A program made the position numbers and the translations under genes. DNA of 5,656 nt from an uncultured Eubacteriales bacterium (GTDB lineage Bacteria; Bacillota; Clostridia; Oscillospirales; Acutalibacteraceae): NCBI GenBank assembly GCA_934630995.1, contig CAKTXU010000143.1, forward strand, positions 1 to 5,656, in the 5' to 3' direction. The notes beneath the pieces were generated by a model. It saw only the letters and a list, made by a program, of their open reading frames with translations. It was not told the origin of the DNA and did not search any database. This document shows positions 1 through 4,943 of this stretch, one piece after another (the first letter of the stretch is position 1; every line of letters starts with the position of its first letter).

Positions 1-244
1 AATCCCTATAGCAGCATACTATCGTGAAAAAAGCGAATCCCATTACCAAGAATATTTTCACGGCGCCAATATCCGAAAACCGTGTTGCTATAAATGCCAC
101 CAAAAATGAAATGACGGCAGGTGTAATTAAAGAAATGCCCCTATGAAATCTTGGCTTTTTTAAAAAACAGGAAATCAAGACGCACAATGATAATGTTTCC
201 GTTACGGTTACCAAAAAATCCAGTAGGTGATACAGATGCATCAT
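1..244 (-). CDS. Membrane protein, N-terminal part of probable sensor histidine kinase (partial)
   Basis: This is an 81-residue N-terminal fragment, beginning MMHLYHLLDFLVTVTETL and cut by the left edge of the window. Three hydrophobic stretches are visible at about residues 5-27, 36-54 and 63-79, with short basic linkers such as KKPRFHR, so this is a polytopic inner-membrane protein. No kinase domain lies in the window. The kinase call rests on position: the gene follows a LytTR response regulator directly, and such regulators are usually paired with GHKL-type kinases with multi-pass sensor domains (AgrC/VirS style). The start ATG (244-242) overlaps the regulator stop TGA, an ATGA junction implying translational coupling. 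A G-rich stretch (252-257) seven bases upstream can serve as ribosome binding site. It could also be another membrane protein of the same operon. Identity as membrane protein is fairly sure; identity as kinase is inference. Confidence 0.66.
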   Translation of the reverse strand, partial: MMHLYHLLDFLVTVTETLSLCVLISCFLKKPRFHRGISLITPAVISFLVAFIATRFSDIGAVKIFLVMGFAFFTIVCCYRD

Positions 245-957
245 AACATATCCCCCCAATAGTCCGCCAATTTTTCCATAAATTCTTTTCTTTTTGGCTG
301 ACTGATTGGAATGGTTTCACCGGTAATAAGCTGCACCTGTAAATCTTTCCCGTTGGCATTCTTCACATAGCGAAGATTTACAAGACAACTGGCATGGCAG
401 CGTGCAAACCCTCTGTCCCGTAACTCATTTTCCATCTCTTTCATGCTTTTGTGGCAGAGAACATTACCCTGCTCCGTATGAAAAAGCAGTTTCCGTCCGA
501 AGATTTCCACATAGGAAAGCGAATTTAGAAATACTTTATACTGCCCGGTGCTGTTGGCAATTATGATGGATGGATTATCTTCTTTTCTGCGCCGTTTCAG
601 CCATTGGTTCATTTCGGCCTTTAATCGGACATATTGAATCGGCTTCATGATGTAGTTGGTAGCCTGATACTTATACCCCTCCAAACCGTATTGAGAGAGT
701 GTCGTTAGAAAAATAATGCCTACCTTTTCATCCTTTTGACGGATACACTCGGCGGCCCGTAAACCGTTTACCAATTTCATTTGAATATCCAAAAAAATCA
801 AATCTGTGGATGGATCATATTTTTCAATCAGTTCCAGTCCGTCAAAGTAGGCGGTCACCTTTATATTTTCGCCGATTTCAGCAGCGTATTGATTTAATAA
901 TCTTGTGAGGTGATCTACAAAGACACATTCATCATCACAGATTGCAACGTGTAACAT
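241..957 (-). CDS. LytTR-family response regulator (AgrA/VirR-like)
   Basis: This 238-residue protein has the usual length for an AgrA-type regulator. Residues 1-120 form a receiver domain: acidic pair D8-D9 in AICDDE, phospho-acceptor D57 in LIFLDIQM, switch threonines T85-T86 in IIFLTTL, and K105 in NYIMKP. Residues about 130-235 form a LytTR DNA-binding domain, with the typical run FARCHASCLVNLRYVK and the tail TGETIPISQPKRKEF. It should be a cytoplasmic transcription factor activated by phosphorylation from the partner kinase, whose gene overlaps its 3' end. The frame extends to 1185, but the start at 957 is chosen because AAGGAG (966-971) sits eight bases upstream and residue 1 is where receiver domains normally begin. 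A promoter lies at 992-1020. The gene is AT-richer than the genes to the right. The target genes are not visible, so no specific symbol is given. Confidence 0.93.
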   Translation of the reverse strand: MLHVAICDDECVFVDHLTRLLNQYAAEIGENIKVTAYFDGLELIEKYDPSTDLIFLDIQMKLVNGLRAAECIRQKDEKVGIIFLTTLSQYGLEGYKYQATNYIMKPIQYVRLKAEMNQWLKRRRKEDNPSIIIANSTGQYKVFLNSLSYVEIFGRKLLFHTEQGNVLCHKSMKEMENELRDRGFARCHASCLVNLRYVKNANGKDLQVQLITGETIPISQPKRKEFMEKLADYWGDML

Positions 958-965
958 AAAAATCG

Positions 966-971
966 CTCCTT
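966..971 (-). promoter_or_regulatory. Ribosome binding site deciding the response regulator start
   Basis: The minus strand reads AAGGAG, eight bases before the ATG at 957-955. It rules out the longer in-frame reading that begins at 1185, and makes the in-frame ATG at 984 unlikely since no such site precedes that one. Confidence 0.8.
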
Positions 972-991
972 TCACGTTGCTCATCTTCAAT

Positions 992-1020
992 ATACTACCA
1001 TAATCTATTCGTTTTCTCAA
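992..1020 (-). promoter_or_regulatory. Sigma-A-like promoter of the two-component operon
   Basis: On the minus strand, TTGAGA (1020-1015) is followed after exactly 17 bases by TAGTAT (997-992). Transcription would start near 985, giving a leader of about 28 bases that contains the AAGGAG site. The -35 box matches the consensus at five of six positions and the -10 box at four. A second TATAAT-like hexamer farther upstream (1077-1072) lacks a recognisable -35 box at usual spacing and is less likely to be used. Confidence 0.55.
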
Positions 1021-1105
1021 TGTATTTAGGGCGGTGGTAAAGGGTGTTTCAAATGAGATAGGGGGCTTCAGATTATAAAGCTTTTTTGTTTTCGCTCTCC
1101 GTTTT

Positions 1106-1140
1106 CCGGTTTTTGAATTTTCCTGCCCGGTTTGAATTTC
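1106..1140. repeat. Imperfect direct repeat near the element junction
   Basis: Two copies of a CCGG-T(n)-GAATTT(T)C motif lie about 21 bases apart: 1106-1122 with five Ts after CCGG and 1127-1140 with three. They sit between the AT-rich two-component region and the start of the integrase remnant. They may be recombination-related or chance; no function can be read from the sequence. Confidence 0.35.
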
Positions 1141-1150
1141 AAAACGTATA

Positions 1151-1451
1151 GTGCGTACAAATGGGTTTATATCGAAAAACACCATTGATACCCAAGGGAT
1201 TCGGAATTCAATGGCGTTTCATCAAGCGTCACAATCTGCCGGATATCCGGTTCCACGATCTGCGCCACTCCTGCGCCAGCCTGCTGCTCGCCAAGGGCTT
1301 CCAGCTTCAAGAAATCAGCGACTGGCTGGGACACTCGGACATCGGCACGACCGGGAATATCTACGGGCATCTGGAGTATGCGTCCAGGGTACGGCTGGCG
1401 GACAGAATGGGAGAAATGCTTCAGATGAAGCACGCTGCGGGCGATAAATAA
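1151..1451 (+). pseudogene. Tyrosine integrase remnant (C-terminal catalytic part, 5'-truncated)
   Basis: The readable frame from 1161 gives 96 residues of the catalytic half of a phage/ICE-type tyrosine recombinase. It has HDLRHS (residues 32-37, catalytic R with the upstream H), a helix SCASLLLAKGFQLQEISDWLG, LGHSD (second conserved His) and TTGNIYGHLEY, which carries the nucleophilic Tyr of the IYGHL motif. Full-length members have about 350-400 residues, so the arm-binding and core-binding domains and the first catalytic Arg are missing. Stops at 1149 (this frame) and 1133 (next frame) close the upstream reading. Bases 1151-1190 read in the other frame give VRTNGFISKNTIDTQ, which resembles the NG.xxxxNTI segment normally preceding the LP-IRFHDLRHS motif. 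A frameshift near 1190-1200 is therefore likely. It ends about 120 bp from the 3' end of a tRNA gene, the usual place for an integrase. It cannot encode a working recombinase. Confidence 0.82.
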
Positions 1452-1454
1452 CGG

Positions 1455-1475
1455 GTCTTAGAAAAAGTCTTAGAA
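1455..1475. repeat. Pair of 9-bp direct repeats downstream of the integrase remnant
   Basis: GTCTTAGAA occurs at 1455-1463 and again at 1467-1475, separated by AAA, a period of 12 bases. It lies four bases after the integrase stop codon and on the tRNA side. Closely spaced short direct repeats near the element end are the form taken by arm-type integrase sites in Tn916-like elements; that role here is inference. Confidence 0.5.
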
Positions 1476-1478
1476 GTT

Positions 1479-1512
1479 CGGGGTATATCGCCGTTTTTGG
1501 CGGTATACCCCG
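1479..1512. repeat. Strong 14-bp inverted repeat between integrase remnant and tRNA
   Basis: CGGGGTATATCGCC and GGCGGTATACCCCG flank a six-base loop (GTTTTT). On the plus strand all 14 positions pair, one as a T-G wobble. Neither strand has a U-run directly after the stem, so it is not a canonical intrinsic terminator. It could still end or protect the integrase transcript, or be a protein-binding palindrome of the old element end. Confidence 0.6.
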
Positions 1513-1518
1513 ACCAAG

Positions 1519-1562
1519 ACAAAAAGAAAGAAACCGCATAAACACTAGGTTTACACGGTTTC
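1519..1562 (-). terminator. Intrinsic terminator of tRNA-Arg
   Basis: Reading the minus strand, GAAACCG and CGGTTTC (1562-1556 and 1536-1530) form a 7-bp stem. A 2x2 mismatch and a further 5-bp stem (GTAAA-type/TTTAC-type arms around a CTAGT loop) extend it inward. The stem is followed by TTTCTTTTT (1529-1521). It starts seven bases after the tRNA CCA end, so it fits termination of the tRNA transcript. Confidence 0.7.
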
Positions 1563-1568
1563 ATACGT

Positions 1569-1645
1569 TGGTCCGCCCGGAGGGATTCGAACCCCCGGCC
1601 TTTGGAATCGGAATCCACTGCGATATCCAGCTTCGCCACGGGCGG
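1569..1645 (-). tRNA. tRNA-Arg, anticodon CCG, CCA encoded
   Basis: The minus strand folds as a full cloverleaf of 74 bases plus encoded CCA (1571-1569). Acceptor arms CCGCCCG/CGGGCGG pair completely with discriminator A. Positions 8-9 are TG, the D stem is GCGA/TCGC around AGCTGGATA, and the T arm is GGGGG-TTCGAAT-CCCTC. The anticodon loop TTCCGAT gives anticodon CCG, which reads the arginine codon CGG. The anticodon stem GTGGA/TCCAA has a G-A mismatch at its outermost pair (27-43). The gene has its own promoter and terminator and stands alone. Its 3' end faces the integrase remnant, which marks it as a probable integration target. Confidence 0.96.
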
Positions 1646-1666
1646 ATATATCGGTGAAGCACAACT

Positions 1667-1695
1667 ATAGTACACCATTTTTCCTGATTTGGCAA
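1667..1695 (-). promoter_or_regulatory. Promoter of tRNA-Arg
   Basis: The minus strand has TTGCCA (1695-1690), a 17-base spacer and TACTAT (1672-1667). This places the start near 1660, about 15 bases before the mature tRNA 5' end. Both boxes match the sigma-A consensus well. It is divergent from the alpha-galactosidase promoter about 30 bases away. Confidence 0.65.
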
Positions 1696-1726
1696 GCCCC
1701 AATTTTTAATTTTCGACCGGTTCCCC

Positions 1727-1755
1727 TTGTCCTTGTTCCGGTATTGGGGTACACT
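1727..1755 (+). promoter_or_regulatory. Possible promoter of the alpha-galactosidase gene
   Basis: TTGTCC (1727-1732), a 17-base spacer and TACACT (1750-1755) each match four of six consensus bases, with an expected start near 1762 and a leader of about 40 bases. The match is moderate, and no clear operator palindrome or catabolite-repression (cre) element was recognised in the leader. Confidence 0.4.
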
Positions 1756-1802
1756 ACGGGTAGCGGATATACAAAAACAAAACGGACTGTGGGGAACGAG
1801 AG

Positions 1803-3980
1803 ATGCCTATTTTATATGATGAAGAACGCCGCCTGTTCCATCTCCGCACAAAAAACTCCAGCTATCTGTTCAGCGTATTCGATCACGATTATCTGTTTTC
1901 TCAGTATTGGGGCCGGGGAATTCACACGGCGGATCTGACCCGGCTGTGGCAGATGTATCCGTCGGGTTTTTCTCCTAACTATGAGGGGGCACCGGACGCA
2001 CGCTACAGCCTCGACAATATTCCGGCGGAATACCCTGTCTACGGCAGCGGGGATTACCGCAGTCCGGCCGTGATGGTGGAGTTTGAAAACGGCGGACGGC
2101 TTATCGATCTGCGGTATCAATCCCATCGGATTACGCGGGGAAAAACCGAACCGGCCGGGCTTCCCGGCCTGGATGGAGATACACCGGTGCTGGAGCTGAC
2201 GCTGGAGGACAGGCCCACCGGTCTGCAGGCCGTTTTATGCTACAGCGTGTTCGAAGAGGAGGATGTGATCACCCGCAGCGTGCGGATTTGCAATCGCACC
2301 GGCGGTACGGTTGCGGTTTCCCGCGCTTTGAGCATGAGTGTGGATCTGCCTGCCGCCGCCTTCGACATGGTGGGACTATACGGTCATCATATCAATGAAC
2401 GGCAGATTGAGCGCAAGCCTCTGCGCCACGGCATCCAGTCGGTGGAGAGCAGGCGGGGGGCCTCCAGCCATCAGCACAATCCCTTCATTGCCCTGGCATC
2501 GCCCGACGCCGATGAGGAGACGGGAGAGATCTATGGCGCGGCGCTGGTATACAGCGGAAATTTTGTAGCGTCGGCGGAGATGGATCCTGTCGGGTATGTC
2601 CGGCTGCAAATGGGAATCAATCCCTTTGATTTCCGCTGGATTCTGGAGGATGGGGAGGATTTCATCGCTCCCGAAGCGGTCATGACCTATTCCGCCTCCG
2701 GCTTCGGCGGAATGTCGAGAAGCTTTCATCAGGTGTTCCGGAAGCATTTGGGACACGCCAAATACCGCAACGAGCCAAGGCCCATCGTCATCAATAACTG
2801 GGAAGCCACCTACTTCGCGTTTGACGAGGACAAGCTGCTGCATCTTCTCGAAAGCTGCAGGGGGCTGGGAATCGATCTGTTCGTTCTGGACGACGGTTGG
2901 TTCGGCCACCGGGACGACGATACCTCCTCCTTGGGTGACTGGTTTCTCGATGAGCGGAAGCTGCCCCGCGGTCTGACTCCTCTGATTGAAAAATGCGAAG
3001 AGCTGGGGATGAAATTCGGCCTCTGGTTTGAGCCGGAGATGATATCCGAGGACAGCGAGCTGTACGCCGCCCACCCGGATTGGTGTATCCGGCAGGAGGG
3101 GCGCCCCTATTGCCGCGGCCGTAACCAGCTGATTCTGGATTTGTCCAGGCAGGAGGTGTTGGAGTACCTAAAAAAGGCAGTGGGGGATATTTTGGCAGCC
3201 AACCGGATTTCCTATGTCAAATGGGATATGAACCGGCATATGACCGACGCCTATTCGGCGGCGCTGCCGCCTGCGCGGCAGCCGGAAATTTATCACCGGT
3301 ATATGCTCAATCTGTACGCCCTGATGGACTATCTCACCAGCACCTTCCCTGATGTACTATTCGAAGGCTGCTCGGGAGGAGGCGGGCGGTTCGATGCAGG
3401 AATGCTCTATTATATGCCCCAAATATGGACCAGCGACGACAGCGACGCGATAGAACGGCTGAAAATCCAATACGGTACGTCTCTGGTATATCCGCCCCAA
3501 GCCATGACCGCTCACGTATCCGCTTGTCCCAACCATCAGATGGGACGGATGACGCCCTTCAAGACCCGGGGTCTGGTGGCTATGAGCGCCTCCTTCGGCT
3601 ATGAGCTCAACCCGCTGACGCTTTCTGAGGAGGAGCGGGCGCAGATAGCTGAACAGACAGCCCTTTACCGTTCCCTATCCCGTCTTGTCACAGACGGTGA
3701 TTTTTACCGGCTGATAAGCCCCTTCGAGGGCAACGGCTGTGGATGGATGTTTGTTCTGCCCGACCGCAGCCGGGCCTTCGCCCTGTATGTCCGCCGGCTG
3801 AACGACGCGGCGGATTGTCTCAAGCGGATGAAGCTTCGGGGGCTGCAGCCCGACGCCCGTTATCATATCGAGGAGCTGGATGCCGAATTCTGGGGGGACG
3901 AGCTGATGTACGCCGGTCTGGCACTGCCGCCGCTTCTGGACTTCGAGGCGGCAGCCTACACGCTGGTCCGTATGGATTAA
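1803..3980 (+). CDS. Alpha-galactosidase, glycoside hydrolase family 36
   Basis: This 725-residue protein has the length of bacterial GH36 enzymes (about 720-750). It removes terminal alpha-1,6-galactose from melibiose, raffinose-family sugars and galactomannan fragments by a retaining mechanism. Residues 1-320 form the N-terminal beta-rich domain; 325-640 the TIM barrel with NNWEATYF (331-338), LDDGWFG (362-368), FGLWFEPEM (405-413), YVKWDMNRH with nucleophile D475, CSGGGGRFD (523-531) and WTSDDSDA with probable acid/base D545; 640-725 the C-terminal beta-sheet domain. There is no signal peptide, so it acts in the cytoplasm on imported oligosaccharides. The start ATG at 1803 follows a weak purine-rich site (GGGGAACGAG). 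The gene stands alone between its own promoter and a terminator at 4001-4032; no transporter or regulator is adjacent. All catalytic motifs are intact. The family is certain; exact substrate preference is not readable. Confidence 0.97.
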   Translation: MPILYDEERRLFHLRTKNSSYLFSVFDHDYLFSQYWGRGIHTADLTRLWQMYPSGFSPNYEGAPDARYSLDNIPAEYPVYGSGDYRSPAVMVEFENGGRLIDLRYQSHRITRGKTEPAGLPGLDGDTPVLELTLEDRPTGLQAVLCYSVFEEEDVITRSVRICNRTGGTVAVSRALSMSVDLPAAAFDMVGLYGHHINERQIERKPLRHGIQSVESRRGASSHQHNPFIALASPDADEETGEIYGAALVYSGNFVASAEMDPVGYVRLQMGINPFDFRWILEDGEDFIAPEAVMTYSASGFGGMSRSFHQVFRKHLGHAKYRNEPRPIVINNWEATYFAFDEDKLLHLLESCRGLGIDLFVLDDGWFGHRDDDTSSLGDWFLDERKLPRGLTPLIEKCEELGMKFGLWFEPEMISEDSELYAAHPDWCIRQEGRPYCRGRNQLILDLSRQEVLEYLKKAVGDILAANRISYVKWDMNRHMTDAYSAALPPARQPEIYHRYMLNLYALMDYLTSTFPDVLFEGCSGGGGRFDAGMLYYMPQIWTSDDSDAIERLKIQYGTSLVYPPQAMTAHVSACPNHQMGRMTPFKTRGLVAMSASFGYELNPLTLSEEERAQIAEQTALYRSLSRLVTDGDFYRLISPFEGNGCGWMFVLPDRSRAFALYVRRLNDAADCLKRMKLRGLQPDARYHIEELDAEFWGDELMYAGLALPPLLDFEAAAYTLVRMD

Positions 3981-4000
3981 AGTATGTTGCCTGTAAAACA

Positions 4001-4032
4001 GCAAAAACCCCGCCATCCGGCGGGGCTTTTGC
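4001..4032. terminator. Bidirectional intrinsic terminator
   Basis: CCCCGCC (4008-4014) and GGCGGGG (4019-4025) enclose loop ATCC, flanked by GCAAAA and TTTTGC. On the plus strand it ends the alpha-galactosidase transcript, 21 bases after its stop. On the minus strand the same stem is followed directly by TTTTT, a better U-run, so it would also stop transcription arriving from the lexA side, as expected for the small RNA candidate. Confidence 0.88.
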
Positions 4033-4121
4033 TAAGTTAGAGGGGTGTTTTGAGGAGGGTAGAACGTACTCAATTTTGATGAAACGCGTCCGGTGCGGCT
4101 CCGTCGCTGTTTCTTGAGTAC
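4001..4121 (-). ncRNA. Candidate small RNA (about 115-120 nt), unrecognised family
   Basis: On the minus strand a perfect TATAAT (4133-4128) predicts a transcript starting near 4121. That base opens a long stem: GTACTCAA (4121-4114) pairs with TTGAGTAC (4073-4066). Inside it GAAAC (4113-4109) pairs with GTTTC (4085-4081), with a seven-base bulge on one side. Further short GC pairs (GCG/CGC, CGG/CCG) lie toward the tip. After the hairpin comes a largely unpaired stretch (about 4062-4038) containing ACCCTCCTC and ACACCCCTC, C-rich motifs able to pair with Shine-Dalgarno sequences. The transcript would end at the terminator at 4032-4001. No good -35 box is visible at 16-19 bases. It does not look like SRP RNA, 6S RNA or tmRNA as I know them. 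The layout is seen in the sequence; existence of the RNA is inference. Confidence 0.45.
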
Positions 4122-4127
4122 ATCCTT

Positions 4128-4133
4128 ATTATA
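4128..4133 (-). promoter_or_regulatory. -10 box of the small RNA candidate
   Basis: The minus strand carries a perfect TATAAT seven bases before G4121, the first base of the long hairpin. The -35 region is poor: the nearest resemblance, TTCACA, is 20 bases upstream, so the promoter may be weak or activator-dependent. Confidence 0.4.
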
Positions 4134-4209
4134 CGGGTGTTCCTTGTTGTTTTTGTGAATTGCCTATGAATAAAGTGTATTATTTTTTCGTAAATCGCGG
4201 TTTGACCAT

Positions 4210-4221
4210 GTTTTGCAAAAC
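4210..4221. repeat. Perfect 12-bp palindrome upstream of the lexA promoter
   Basis: GTTTTGCAAAAC is its own reverse complement. It overlaps the SOS-box-like sequence by five bases and ends seven bases before the lexA -35 box, a good place for a repressor or activator site. The binding protein is unknown. Confidence 0.4.
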
Positions 4222-4230
4222 AAATGTTTG
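4217..4230 (+). promoter_or_regulatory. SOS-box-like LexA operator candidate
   Basis: AAAACAAATGTTTG matches 11 of 14 positions of the Bacillus-type LexA box CGAACRNRYGTTYC; the half-sites AAAC and GTTT keep the AAC/GTT core. It overlaps the -35 box of the lexA promoter, where an autoregulatory site would block RNA polymerase. The outer bases deviate from the consensus, so affinity may be modest, or this lineage's LexA may prefer a variant box. Confidence 0.5.
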
Positions 4231-4256
4231 CTTTTTTCCGATGAGTATGCTATACT
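4228..4256 (+). promoter_or_regulatory. lexA promoter
   Basis: TTGCTT (4228-4233), a 17-base spacer and TATACT (4251-4256) form a sigma-A promoter. TGC directly before the -10 box makes it an extended -10 type, which compensates for the weak right half of the -35 box. The start would be near 4263, leaving a leader of about 95 bases. Confidence 0.65.
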
Positions 4257-4341
4257 GACGGTAGAAAACACAGCCGCGCTATTCGGTGCTATATGCGGGG
4301 GCGACCTGGACAAGCCGCCGTTTGGTCACTGACTACAGTTT

Positions 4342-4350
4342 AGGGAGGAG
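4342..4350 (+). promoter_or_regulatory. Ribosome binding site deciding the lexA start
   Basis: AGGGAGGAG lies seven bases before the ATG at 4358. It decides against an in-frame ATG at 4286, which would add 24 residues before the normal N-terminus of LexA. Confidence 0.85.
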
Positions 4351-4357
4351 AACCATC

Positions 4358-4942
4358 ATGAAGCCGCTCAACGAAAAGCAACAAAAAGTGTTGGCATTTT
4401 TACAGGAAAGAGCCCAGGACGGCCTGCCCCCCACGGTCCGGGAAATCTGCGCCGCCGCCGGTATCAAATCCACCTCCACCGTCCATGCCTATCTCAAGGT
4501 GTTGGAGGATAACGGCTATATTTCCCGTCAGAGCGGCCTGAACCGCGCTATCCGCCTGCCGGGCGAGAGTGTGGCCCGGGTGCCGCTGCTGGGCAGGGTC
4601 ACCGCCGGTCAGCCTATTCTTGCCGTGGAAGAGGTTGAGGACTATGTACCCTATTCGGGCGGCGGGTATCACGCGGGTGATTTGTTCGCTCTGCGCGTTT
4701 ACGGCACCAGTATGATCAACGCCGGTATTCTCGATGGCGACGTCGTCATCGTTCAAAAGACTCCGGTGGCCCAGAACGGTGAAATCGTGGTGGCGCTGGT
4801 GGGCGACGAGGCGACGGTCAAGCGTTTTTACAAGGAGGACGGTCATTACCGTCTGCAGCCGGAGAACGACGCCTTTGAGCCGATCATCGTGCAGGAGGTT
4901 TCCATCCTGGGCAAGGTAATTTCCCTGCTCCGGAATTTCTGA
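4358..4942 (+). CDS. lexA: LexA, SOS response repressor (self-cleaving)
   Basis: This 194-residue protein is close to the usual 200-residue LexA. Residues 1-65 form the winged helix-turn-helix DNA-binding domain (LNEKQQKVLAFL, PPTVREICAAAGIKSTSTVH, LKVLEDNGYISR). Residues 75-194 form the S24 peptidase-like domain. The self-cleavage bond is A83-G84 in GRVTAGQP, the catalytic serine S118 in YGTSMINAG, and the lysine K155 in EATVKRFY; LDGDVVIV also fits. It represses DNA-damage genes until RecA filaments trigger self-cleavage. An SOS-box-like sequence over its own promoter suggests autoregulation. A TudS-family gene starts one base after its stop, so the two are probably co-transcribed. All functional residues are present. 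Confidence 0.96.
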   Translation: MKPLNEKQQKVLAFLQERAQDGLPPTVREICAAAGIKSTSTVHAYLKVLEDNGYISRQSGLNRAIRLPGESVARVPLLGRVTAGQPILAVEEVEDYVPYSGGGYHAGDLFALRVYGTSMINAGILDGDVVIVQKTPVAQNGEIVVALVGDEATVKRFYKEDGHYRLQPENDAFEPIIVQEVSILGKVISLLRNF

Positions 4943-4943
4943 T

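Noticed and set aside
958..1185. N-terminal extension of the response regulator to the ATG at 1185
   Set aside because: The extension covers the promoter and ribosome site, has no receiver-domain homology, and the start at 957 has an ideal AAGGAG.
1479..1512. The 14-bp hairpin as an intrinsic terminator
   Set aside because: No U-run follows the stem on either strand, and the tRNA already has a proper terminator at 1519-1562.
2376..3074. Minus-strand open frame of 232 codons inside the alpha-galactosidase gene
   Set aside because: It lies entirely opposite conserved GH36 motifs and has no recognisable domain or start signals.
4079..4117. Tiny plus-strand frame starting ATGAAACGCGTC, 12 codons, after a GAGGAGGG sequence
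   Set aside because: The Shine-Dalgarno-like sequence is about 20 bases from the ATG, too far, and the frame lies wholly inside the inverted repeat of the small RNA candidate.
4066..4121. GTACTCAA...TTGAGTAC as a two-half operator on DNA
   Set aside because: The half-sites are 40 bases apart and nested with other matching arms (GAAAC/GTTTC), which fits an RNA hairpin better than a protein operator.
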